Assembly: GCA_034770075.1 (NCBI GenBank) | Contig: CM068385.1 | Coordinates: 75,880,272-75,944,271 of the forward strand | Length of the DNA: 64,000 nucleotides | Source of the DNA: Aralia elata | Lineage: Eukaryota > Streptophyta > Magnoliopsida > Apiales > Araliaceae | Direction: 5' to 3' | Part shown: positions 11,833 to 22,527 of the stretch, one piece after another | Layout: the number at the start of each line of letters is the position of its first letter | Position numbering within the stretch: the first letter of the stretch is position 1 | Made by a program: the position numbers and the translations under genes | Notes under the pieces: model-generated | Databases searched by the model: none | What the model was told of the DNA's origin: nothing | What the model saw: the letters and a program-made list of their open reading frames with translations, nothing else

Positions 11833-13640
11833 TGAAAGTAGTATGCACACAAGCCAATCATATTTGATATGATGTAGCATATGCTTTGTAATCTTATTCG
11901 TTTGTTAAAGGCAATTTACTTTATCTACATGGTGCTGTTATATTAAATGTGATAAACTCATAGTTTTGAGCAATGTTTTTAGAATCATGATGGTGATCAT
12001 GCTAATGAGATCTAAATTCTAGATAGCTCACAAACTAAAATCGTTCCTAATCGATAGATTACTAAAAAGGGGATTAGTGAATCCGGATAGATTAGTACAT
12101 ACGTTGCTTGCTCTTATGAAGAGGATGATTGATCTCATAATTATTTGTGTGGAGACACTAAAGCAAGTATGTAGGTGCTTATTAGAGAACAAGTTCACTG
12201 AACGTGGCTCGCTAAGGAATACCTAATGGAGTTTTACTCACCTGTCAATAGGAATTCCTCTAGTGATAGTAGTACAAGTGATCCTTGGACTTGAGATCAT
12301 TATAGTATCTTATGTATGATGAGTTATACTTTGACATGTCCCTTAAAACCTTTAGGGTATATCAAAGTGTATAATTGGGTATAATAAGTTATACATGGAG
12401 ATAGGTGAATGATCAACAAAGAATCTACCACTTCTAGTAAAAGGAGAGAATGTCCTATGTGATTCGATAAATGACGACTCAGAAGTGTTTGGCCAAAGTA
12501 GAATGAAATTAGAAATGAGTTTCTAATTTGCATTATCAGAGTTGTTCATTGGAGAATCGAAATGCATATAATTAAATAAAATAAGACTTGACAGTAATTC
12601 CATGTCTTATATTTAATTGGGACATTGTATGGTAGAAGGATTAAATTGTACGGTAACTATGCACTGAAAGGTTCTTTTGTGATTAATGTTGAAATCTATA
12701 TTATCTGGAAAGTCGTTGATCGCTAAGGGGGCTTACCCTTATTGTAGAATAAATATTATTTATTTAAATAAATTAAATAGTTTAATTTATTTATTTAAAT
12801 AAGATTAGAATTGTTTTAATTGATTTATTCACAACCGGTTTAATATAGAGAACCTAAAGGGTCACACCACAAAAGGAAAATATTTGTTTAAGAAGTAAAT
12901 GGCATAATTGTAATAATAAGTTAAGTATATTTAATTTAATCTATGGAGATAGAATAAATTAAATAGCTTAATATTTATTATTTAATATTTTGGAAATATT
13001 AAATATAAATTAATAAGAAGAGTCTTATTATTATTATTACCATTACTATTATTTAATTCCTAATAGGGATTGAGAATTAATTAATAGAAGTATTCTCTCA
13101 TAAATTCCTAATTGGATTACGAGTTTAATTAATTAAAGGAGTTTAATTAAAATAAAAACCATAATCCTAAATAGTTTAGGAGGGTTCCCTATATCTATAA
13201 ATAAGAGGAGTTTTATCATGATTTGGGGTTAGACAGTTACACACTCTTCCATAAGAATTGGAGAGAGAAAGAGTACTTACAATTTCTATAGAGATAGAAA
13301 CTAGGGTTTTGCCAACACCCATCTTCTTGAACAACTATTATTCTTTGGTGGATCACCTCTAGAGGCCAAACACTTGGGTGGCTAACGTTGATCAAAGGAA
13401 GGAATTTAATCGGTGGAATTCAAGGAGAACGCGAAGGAATTGGAGGTGAACTTGTACCTGAGGAAGCTTTGATTCACGAGGGTATAATTATATATCTCTA
13501 TCTCGTTCGTTTAATTGATAATTGATCACAAGGATGATCATGGTGATGGTTTGTATGAAAATTTTTAAAATCCGTTTTATTGCGCTTCCGCACTATTTAT
13601 GTAATTTGATTGCATGTCCGCGCTATATACAAACCTAACA
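11833..13640 (+). repeat. Probable copia 5' LTR
   Basis: The stretch is non-coding and ends CCTAACA directly before the primer-binding site. A promoter-like region lies near 13195-13300, with CTATAAATAAGAGG followed by ACACACTCTTCC and a purine-rich GGAGAGAGAAAGAG run. The start is tentative, because an LTR ending CCTAACA should begin TGTTAGG. Confidence 0.5.
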
Positions 13641-13641
13641 G

Positions 13642-13653
13642 TGGCATTAGAGC
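13642..13653 (+). other. Primer-binding site (initiator tRNA-Met type)
   Basis: TGGCATTAGAGC differs at two positions from the standard TGGTATCAGAGC and sits one base after the CTAACA end of the LTR. Confidence 0.7.
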
Positions 13654-13739
13654 CTAACCTTTTGCTAATTATCGATTATTATGATTCCATGTATGTATGG
13701 GTATGCGATTGGATCGATTTTCTGGGCAACGGAAAAAAA

Positions 13740-13885
13740 TTTCGAAGTCTGCTACGCGGCGCGGCCGCGCCGCTTCCAGTTCATTCTGGAGCGCAGCCGC
13801 GCCTGAACCTAGAAATCGTTTCTGCGGGTGCAGCGCGGCCGCGCCGCTCCTAGTTCATTTTGGAGCGCGGTCGCGCCGGTCTGCA
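13740..13885 (+). repeat. GC-rich palindromic direct repeat in the copia leader
   Basis: Two copies of a unit built on GCGCGGCCGCGCCGC are followed by AGTTCATT(C/T)TGGAGCGC and a second GC-rich palindrome. The segment is very GC-rich inside AT-rich surroundings and can fold into strong hairpins in RNA. Confidence 0.75.
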
Positions 13886-13999
13886 GATTTTAAAAAAAAA
13901 TTTTATTTTAATTTTATTTATTTTCAATTAAGATAAAAGGTTTATTTTGAATTGGAATATAATTAAAATTAAAAATTTTATTTGAACCTGGAATTGGAT

Positions 14000-14360
14000 T
14001 CTACGTTAACTAGAATAAAGGAGTTTATTCACATATAGAATATGATTCCATGTTTCATAGAATAAAGGAGTTTATTCATATATGGAATAGGATTTCATGT
14101 TTCCTTAAAAATAACGATGTTTATTTTGATAAGGAATAGGATTTAACATATTTTATTTTTTCAAGCAATTTTAAGTTAAAATAAAGGAGTTTATTTTGAA
14201 CTTGAAATTGGTTTCCATGTTAATTAAAATAAAAGAGTTTATTTTGATTTGAAATTTGATTAAAAATAAAGGAGTTTATTTTTATTCAAAATTGGATAAA
14301 ATTAAATAAATTAGTTTATTATGATTTAAATTTTGATTAAAATAAATGAGTTTATTTTTG
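14000..14360 (+). repeat. Degenerate repeats of AATAAAGGAGTTTATT
   Basis: The near-palindromic motif AATAAAGGAGTTTATT or a close variant recurs near 14015, 14063, 14180, 14229, 14267 and 14341. The spacing is uneven and the spacers are AT-rich. It is part of the copia leader. Confidence 0.65.
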
Positions 14361-15059
14361 CTTCAAAAATTAGATTTCTAGTAAACTTTTAATTGCCATT
14401 AAATGATATCAATGCATATATGGAATGGTTTTATTATTCATGAGATAATGTTATTTATTGATACATATGGAGATATGTATGATAATAAATAGGGATTGAT
14501 TATGGACTACTAACCAATGTGTAATTGGATTTATTTTAGTGGATGCTTGAATGAATGGGTTTTATAAATGGGGTCTGCGTACCTCGTCTTCTCTAGTTTT
14601 TCTTGATGTAAATTCTATCTTCCTCCTATGTACCTCCCTTGACTGCTGATCAAGGTTTCTATTTATTGTAAATAGTTTATGTGATAGGTTTAGTTAGAAT
14701 TACTTGAACAATTAGAGACCAAGGAGCAAGGAGCGCTTGAAGACCCGTTTGTAATGGAGCCCAGGTTTAAATATAATAGTTATATTTAAATTTAATTCGT
14801 GTACCCTAGGTTTGACCTTTTGGTTCACTTGGTGGCTCTAGTGAACCAAACTAGAATAAAAGTCCATAATCAATCCGGGTAGAATATAGTATTCTATATG
14901 TGCATGATTACTATATATATATATATTATATATTATCCAACATGCTTCGCATGTTAAATAATATGACGCGTATTTTATATATATGTGTGCATGCGCGCTA
15001 AACAAGATGAGACTAATAAATACAAACCCCTCAAAAAAATTATATTAAGTCCTAGGTGT

Positions 15060-15480
15060 TCAAAGATATTAGGAATATCAAACGTCGCCTTCTAGCATGG
15101 TAAAGCAATGGAGTATTAAATATTTAATATGAGTTTGTTGTGCACACATAAGGCGGGTATTAAATATTTAAGATGTTGTTTTATCACATTTGATGCTTAT
15201 TAAGGAATTGAACATTACTGCTTTGTTGTGCACACACAAGGGCGATCTTTTTCTCTTCACATATATGGAAGTGCTAGGTTGGACTTAACTTAGATTATTT
15301 TAGTTCGGATGTGCACACACTTGACCATTATAATCTAAGAGGCAAAATACAAGGAGTTACATAGTGATGTAATTCACAATAGTTGTCTACCTATTTATTT
15401 ATATATAGTTTGTTGTGCACACACAAGGCTATATATATTTGAAATGGGATCCTTATTCTCACTAGCAAATCTTTAATTAG
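15060..15480 (+). repeat. Recurrent TTGTTGTGCACACA motif in the copia leader
   Basis: TTTGTTGTGCACACA(T/C)AAGG appears near 15134, 15222 and 15411, with a shorter version GATGTGCACACACTTG near 15309. The core TGTGCACA is palindromic. Spacing is about 85-105 bp. Confidence 0.7.
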
Positions 15481-15631
15481 ATTTGCCGAACTATATATTG
15501 AGGGTAATATAGTTTGATGAAAAGTGAGAGATACTAATTTAAAATAAAGACCTAATTTATTTTGGTAATTAATTAAATGAATATATGCTAAAATGTTGTT
15601 AAATTACAAATTCATTTTACAGAATTTTACA

Positions 15632-16091
15632 ATGTCTAATTCATTATCACTGCGTAGCATATTAGATGCTAATTAACCGGACCGAATTATACGAACTGGT
15701 TAAGGAATTTAAGAATAGTTCTCAAGGCTGAAAAGCTATCTTATATCTTTAATATGCTTATCCATGTAATGGTTGCAGACAATGCCTCAGAGGAAGAGAT
15801 TGCTACTTTTAGAAAGTGGCAAGATGATGCACAGTTGGCTCAAAGCATCATGCTCGCATCCATGAGTAACGAGCTTCAGTGTCAGCATGAAACTATGGAT
15901 GCTCCTACTGTACTCCTGCACCTTCAAGGAGTTGAATGGTGAGGAAAGTAGGACTGCTAGATATTAGATATCTAAGGAGCTCCTCTAATCTAGAATAATC
16001 GATGGCACTACAGTATAGACAAATGTCCTAAAAATGATCAATCTGATTGAACAATTAGGACAACAAGGTTTTGTCATGGATAGAGAGTTGA
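15632..16091 (+). pseudogene. Copia gag fragment (UBN2-type), frameshifted, truncated by the gap
   Basis: It begins MSNSLSLRSILDAN and then shifts frame near 15674 into LTGPNYTNWLRNLRIVLKA. It continues with EEEIATFRKWQDDAQLAQSI and LASMSNELQCQ, the typical early part of plant copia Gag. After about 15925 the frame breaks again, then a third segment near 16034 reads MINLIEQLGQQGFVMDREL. The protein would have formed the particle coat. With at least two frameshifts and several stops it is not functional. The N run hides the rest. Confidence 0.85.
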
Positions 16092-16191
16092 NNNNNNNNN
16101 NNNNNNNNNNNNNNNNNNNNNNNNNNNNNNNNNNNNNNNNNNNNNNNNNNNNNNNNNNNNNNNNNNNNNNNNNNNNNNNNNNNNNNNNNNN
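16092..16191. other. Assembly gap, 100 N
   Basis: Exactly 100 N, the conventional length for a gap of unknown size. It falls inside the copia gag, and the sequence after it does not continue that gene, so the true distance and even the adjacency are uncertain. Confidence 0.99.
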
Positions 16192-17573
16192 TTGTTTCAT
16201 GGGAGTCCGGAGAGTGACTAACTGGATTTGACTCTACGAACCCTAAGAACAAGAGCTCTACATGCCGAATAGCCCCTGCGACAATGGCCATGCCCGACTC
16301 TACTTTTGCCTTACAAGCTTCTGCGATGACATGCTCAACTTTACATCTGTTCTTTGATCACGCCAGAGTTTGCTCTAACGATGCCGAGATGAAACTCCGA
16401 AACCGTACGCCAGGCCCAACTCTACGATGCCGACTGTCCGAGCTTACACTCTACGTTTGCCTTAGCAGACTTTGCGCACCTTTAAGCTGATTGAACTCCA
16501 AGTTGGCTGACTGCTCTAACGATCCTTCTCATGGATGCCCTTTATAGATGACTTGTGTAGTACACAACGATCAGTCTAGCCTTTGCATATATCATTTCAC
16601 AGCTCATAAGATCAACCTATTAAGTTTGATCTTTTTCTATTACCTTAACGTCCTTCTGTACATACAACTTTATCATAAGATTTTACAACACCTCATGTTA
16701 CAAATATGCTTTTTGATCAAGAATTATTATTAAAAATAGACGGGGATGTTAATTTAGCTTAGATGCAACTCTAACATATTTGATCTTTTTTCATTCTAAG
16801 ACTCCTTGTACCATATATATTTCATGAAGGACTTTAACAAGGCCTTTAATAAGTTGGAATGTTCTTCATCATTATGTCATCAATACAAATCACATATACT
16901 GAATAATGGTAATCCCTCGTGCCAGATGTTTATAACAATCTTCTTCCCCCTATTGAGAATGGATTTAAACGTCTCATGCAGATTCCCAACATCTATTAAT
17001 TCATGAATACGGGGCGAATATACTATCGAATACCAGAAAGAATACATAGAAATATTATAATTATAATGTATAAGTATAAATACGAGAATAATACTGAAGA
17101 TGTTTTATGAGATTGATACAAGATTAATAAGAGTATAAATACGAGTAGATTACGATATATTATAAGATATTGATGCGAAAGAAATGTGTATAAATACTTA
17201 AGTATTTACTACTAATTAAGTTGGATATCAAACTAGTATGTAACTGGGAATCCAAGTGATTTTTGCTTTCGAACCAATTCACGATCAGAGGTATAGCTAT
17301 CCATGTGAAATGGTTTAGACTAATCAGAGCTGAGCTAGACAATACTAAGTTAGTGTAATCAAACTAGGAAAAGAAAACCTAGTTAGACTAACTAATTAGT
17401 AACTAAATCCAAGAAAACTGAAATGGACCAATCAAAACCAAAGAAAGCTAACTGGTGATCCAAGTGAATTGTTTTCGACCAATCGTAGCAAAGGATGATG
17501 TAAACATGATGTGGCATGACATAAGGCTCAAAGAAAGCGCAAAAAGCAATGATGTCATGAAAAAAAAAATAAA
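16192..17573. other. Unassigned non-coding DNA, probably retroelement leader or LTR pieces
   Basis: The first 350 bp are less AT-rich and repeat short phrases built on CTCTACG and TGCC, as leader or LTR sequence often does. A G-rich GACGGGGATGTTAATTTAG near 16740 resembles a polypurine tract followed by an LTR start, but no matching second LTR is visible. Further on, two segments that share CCAAGTGA followed by TTTTCGACCAAT-like wording occur near 17255 and 17460. Confidence 0.35.
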
Positions 17574-17704
17574 TAGAAACAAAAGAAAAGAATTAAAAAA
17601 AAAAAAAAAAAAAAGAAAATAAGAAAACAAAAAAAAAAAAAAAAATAAAAAAAAAAAAAGATGGGGTTGTGGGGGGGGGGGTGTGGGAGGGGGTGGGGGG
17701 TGGG
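17574..17704 (+). repeat. Low-complexity purine tract: A-rich then G-rich
   Basis: About 85 bp of nearly uninterrupted A with scattered G are followed by about 45 bp of G runs with single T or A, including a run of ten or more G. The complement is a pyrimidine tract. Long-read or short-read length errors are likely here. Confidence 0.9.
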
Positions 17705-17724
17705 TGGGTGATGTCGCTTGGTGG

Positions 17725-19218
17725 AAGATATATTTTAAGTACTAAAGTGTAATTAAACCTAGGTACCAAAGTGTAATTTTGCCACATTTTTCTATACCTA
17801 TAAATTCTCCCTTCATCCCATTTCAATTTTTTTATTTTCCTACCATTTCAAGAGCAATTCAAGAGTAAAAACACTCTAAAATTTATATTCCTGAGAGATA
17901 TTGTGGAGATTAAAAAAATTACTTTCGAAGCATCGAAACACTTAATCGCGATTGCTAAGTAAAGCTAGCAACTTACAAGAGGATTTACGACTTAAAACGT
18001 TTGGACCATTATAGTTTGAACTTTAAAAGATATACGAGACAAGTATTTAAACTCTTATGTGTTATTTTTATACAGTTATATATACGTGATTTATACGCTT
18101 TGTGTGACAACGTGGATATAAAACTATTTGAATGAAAAGTTATGTTGTTATATCAAATTGAATATATTTGATATGTCCCAAGGTATGTTTAAAAGTTTCA
18201 GTTAAATGAATGTTTAAACTCTGTTTAAGTGATTTTTTTTGTTAAACTTGCTGAGCCATATTGCTCATTCTCTGCGAAATAAAACTTTAAGCAGTTATGA
18301 AGAATGATAAAAAGACCAAGAACGTAAAGAAAATAAACTGCATAACTATATTTAATTTTCTTGTCCATTTAATTTGTAGTCATAATGGACCTGTTGTAAT
18401 ACAATAAGTGAATCATGGTAACCGTCATAATAAGAAATCAATGAATATTATTTATTATCATCAATGGTGTTATGTTCTTTAATTTGAGTATTACTTAGAA
18501 CCTGTTAAAATATTAAAATAATGTTGATCAAGAACTATAGCATCGAGGTGAGGGTATTAAAATGATATTGGGAGTTCTGTAAGGAAGCACTGGGGTTACA
18601 CTTAAATGAGCCGCACGCCGTAAGGTGCCACCATTTACCGGAATGCGCCCCTCGTTTTTCCAAGAACAATCTTAATATCATTAATATTGTGAATTTTATA
18701 TTTGTAAGGATTATCAATATGAAGAGGTATCTATTATTTATGAAACTTATAACACTGCTTATTGAATGTTCCCTAGGAATGAGGTTGTCCCTAAACTGAG
18801 CACCACATTTTTTTGAAAAGCCCCCTTAAGTTAATTTGGAATAATTCTTTGGTGCTGATACTGTGAACTTTGGAAGTATAGTATTATAAATGATAAACAT
18901 ATCTAAAATCTTAGTTAAAATGAATGAATGTATGTAGATTACGTTCCTTTGTATTAAGTACAAGAATTTGGTATAAACTAATGAAGGAGCCTTTTTTTTT
19001 GGGGGGTTAAGATGAAGAACTTTTGTTTATAAAACTGTTTGTCTGAAATGAGGTATTAGTAATATGGACTGTTCATGTTATTGACTGATATTCTGAATGT
19101 CATCAACCAAATAAGGTTTATGGATATAAGTAACGTTTATAAAACTTATTGATCTTATGCATGTATGTCTCACGCACAAAGTTCGTTGTAGCGAGTACAG
19201 GGATTTTGGGGCGTTACA
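17725..19218 (+). repeat. LTR-like repeat, copy B
   Basis: It is collinear with copy A (about 500-2465). Shared blocks include GGTACCAAAGTGTAAT (17761), CAAGAGTAAAAACACTC, GAGAGATATTGTG, GATATACGAG (18029) and TACCGGAATGCGCCCCTC (about 18636). It ends GGATTTTGGGGCGTTACA at 19218, a typical gypsy LTR end. It lacks both tandem arrays of copy A. The 5' border is only approximate. Confidence 0.6.
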
Positions 19219-22200
19219 GGCGTATGTGCCGACCCTAGTTTTCATATCTGTTTTGTTCTGCGGATTGGTGATGTTTTTGGTACTAAACACGCTTGTTTTC
19301 GATTTTACAATGTTTTTTTGAATCGCGGTCCATATGTGTGTGACTTGCCTGTGTGGTATTATTTAACTTTGCATGGGTGGCAAAATATATTTTTGTTTTG
19401 AGTTCCGTTATGGAAATAACACCCACCATTTGATTCAGCCTACTATTTCGTTAGTGTTAGTTTTTGTTCGTTTTTTAGTTTCAGTTTTAGTTAAATTGAG
19501 TTTAGTTTAATATTCAATTCATTATTTATGCATTCTATAATCCGTACTATACTGGACATTTGGCTCATATTGTGGTTTTATTCCCTTCCAGCAAGTAATA
19601 CAGGGGGGTTTTAAGGGCAAGTGTGATTGAAAGCTCTCTTCTATCCAAGTGGTTTTAGATATTTTCTTTAAGGCCTTGATACTTGATTTTGTGTTATGGA
19701 GTAATTTAGGTTATTAAATTTGTAATAAATATAATTTAGATTGTTGGTTTGAGTCGGTTTAGACATTTATTATGGTTTGTCTTATAACATTTATTAGTTA
19801 TGAGGACTATTCATTTGTGGCTTAGAGCCTTATAATTTTGTCAATTTTGTTGTGTTTTTGTGTAATCTCTCTTTTTATTTTGAAAGAGGAGTGTTATGCG
19901 GGTGTAGACACTAGTTTAGTATACATGACAAGTTTAGGCTAAAAACTACAAAGTAGCTTTCAAGACTTAAATAGGTACCTCTTAGTAATTAAATAATAAT
20001 AATTTTAATTTTAAAACGATTGTGTGTGGAAAACGAAAAAAACATTGTAAATCTCAATTTAAATAATATAGATATTTTATTTAATATCCAACAATTTTAT
20101 CATCACCCTCACTTTCAGCACCATTATAATCAAAGCTCTATCTCTAAATTTGAAATTCAATCCCTACCTCCCTAGACTGTGGAATTGGACATACTGTCTT
20201 TTGAGTTACTTCATCTTAATGTGGTTATCTTGGTTTATTTTATGGTCCTTACTTTTGTAGAATTAATGGATTTGATCATTTTATGATTCTATAAACATTA
20301 AATCCATATAGAATTCTATAATGAGAAATAGTTGATGAGTTAGCTACTAAGTTTTAGTTTTTGGTAATTTAAGATTGGTGGAAAAATTAAAAAATTTGTC
20401 TTGGTCTTTGTTGCATATTTGATCTTTGTTTGGAGTTATAGGCAATTATGAAATACTTATATCTATGTATAAGATTAGACATAAATTGAAAATAGAGTTA
20501 ATCTGAGGATGCTTATACGTTCAGTTAGTCCACGTGGTTAGAGAATTGTATTTCATTTTAGAAAGAATTTGTGGTCTTTTGAATAGTATATAAATTTGGC
20601 AATGTTGTAATTTGTAAGTTTTTCAATAAAAATTTTGATATTTGTTTCGCTAATGTTATTGAATCATTTTTTATACATGTTATCCTCTATAGAGAAAATT
20701 TTATATGTTAATTGTAGATATGGATTTATGCTGTTTCAAAAAAAAAGAAAAAGAATAGAGTATGGATTCATTCTATATATGTGGGATGTTGGTCAGGTGC
20801 ATATTACATACTTGCTCAAATACCATAAGGAAGATATATATTAACATGTTATTTTTTATTTTAGATAATTGTGAACTACTGGTATTACTATATTCACATT
20901 TTCTCTTTGAAACTCAATCAAAAGCCTCAATTTTAGGCATTGTTTTCTCTCATACGTATGTAAAATTACATATGTTGGTTTCTTTAGTTGATGTCATATG
21001 CTATGGTCTTAGACAGTACGGGCACTCCATTCTTATTAGTCGCGTCAATAAAATAGTTTTACTATTGATTTGAGTGAATTAAAGGTTATTATTGTTGTAT
21101 TCCTTCACCTTTTTCCCTGCCCCCATACCCCAATTATTTCTCTCTATTTAGTCGAAAGAGTTCCATTTGTAAAAAAAAATATATTACACAAAAAGAGTCC
21201 TCTTCCAATTGGCAATAATATAAATGCTACAATGTTAAGGATATACTTTTAAAATTTCTTCTGATGTTTTCTTTTTAACCATATATGTGATTGATGTATG
21301 TATATATGTATGTATGTATGTGTATTTGTATATATGTATGTATGTGTGTGTACGTACGTATGTATGTATGTGGGTGTGTGTATATTACATATACATACAT
21401 ATCATATATACATGTGTTTCATTTTTTATAACAAAGTTGGCCAAGTCTGTGATGTTCAGGTTTGATGAGCACGTTGAGTTTGTGGTGTCCATTTTCAAAA
21501 ATCTCAGCTTTCTTTTAAATGAGGGAAGAAAACACATTTCATAGCTGCTATATACAAAGCAGCCAACAGTTGCAAGAGGATGATTGCGAAAGTTATGGTA
21601 CAAAATTCAAGTCAGAATAAAACATTTGTTCACTTGAGGGAAGATTTTACTGATATTCTCTTTAGTATTCTGAGCGTTTCAGCAAGAATGTAGCATGCCT
21701 TTTAGACATGAATAGATTCGTATATATAATCACAGACTTGATATATTTCAACAAAAGAAAGTATATTTTAATGTACTATGTACTTTTTATTTCGAAGTGT
21801 GTTAAAAACAATATTATGTCACTTAATATGGAAGTTGATTATTTTATTTGTCAAAGAAAAATATTTTAAACAAATTTTTGTTCTTTTGATTATATTTTCA
21901 ATAGAGAATAAACTATTAATAATTTTGTAATTTTTTCAAACAAAAATATCATACAAACAAGCACGTGTTTTGCATGGGCTACTGTTCTAATATATATACA
22001 ATAATATAAGAAAACAATTTTCTGATATTAAATTGTTACTATTATTAAAATAAAAGAATAGATATAACATATTAACCAACAATATGATTGAATTATTAAA
22101 TAAGAAAATAAAATTTAACTTCTCTATCTGATAATAATTTGTAAAAATAAAACTAAGAACACCAACATTATCATAATTTGGTTTAACCGAGTCAAAAATT

Positions 22201-22481
22201 AAAATTAAAAATATATATTTTTTATAAATGAAATATAAAAAAAATCATAAGAGATTTTATTACTAACTTGAATTTGTAAGTATTATTAAAATATAAGTAT
22301 AAATATATTTTAAATATAAGTAGAATTTTATTATTAATTAGATAATATAATTTTACGAGAAAACTGGTTTCCTCGTAAAATCCTCTAAAGTCCGTAATAA
22401 ACAGTCAATCACAAGAAACTAGTTTCTTGTGAAAAAGCAGTAATCCTGTTAAGTCTGTAATAAACAGACAGAGTCACAAAA
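19219..22481. other. Intergenic DNA, no supported gene
   Basis: AT-rich, with only short frames that resemble nothing I know. It includes a TATG/TG microsatellite at about 21290-21395. The last 130 bp hold two copies of an AGT(C)TCGTAATAAACAG(T/A)CA-like phrase and probably contain the promoter and 5' UTR of the downstream gene, but no clear TATA box is called. Confidence 0.4.
21290..21395 (+). repeat. TATG/TG microsatellite
   Basis: Imperfect repeats of TATG and TG, interrupted by TACGTACG. The apparent cysteine- and tyrosine-rich protein it would encode is only the repeat read as codons. Confidence 0.9.
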
Positions 22482-22505
22482 ATGGCGGAAAATCCTAGAT
22501 TCTAG
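22482..22505 (+). promoter_or_regulatory. Short upstream ORF of 7 codons
   Basis: ATGGCGGAAAATCCTAGATTC followed by TAG lies 22 bp before the start codon of the metallophosphoesterase gene. If it is within the mRNA leader it could lower translation of the main frame. The transcription start is unknown. Confidence 0.4.
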
Positions 22506-22527
22506 GGTTTAGTTCTGACTCTCCCTG

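Larger units (their letters stand above)
11833..16091 (+). mobile_element. Ty1/copia element: 5' LTR, long leader and start of gag, cut by the gap
   Basis: A long LTR-like stretch ends ACAAACCTAACA at 13640. A tRNA-Met type primer-binding site follows, then about 2 kb of non-coding leader, and a copia-type gag begins at 15632. The N gap at 16092 interrupts gag. No copia pol is visible after the gap, so the element is either collapsed in the assembly or deleted. The left end of the LTR is uncertain: it is set here at the junction with the gypsy stub, but the expected TGTTAGG start is not there. Confidence 0.7.

Noticed and set aside
17448..17826. Phe-, Pro- and Thr-rich - strand frames
   Set aside because: They are the A-rich and G-rich low-complexity tract read as codons.
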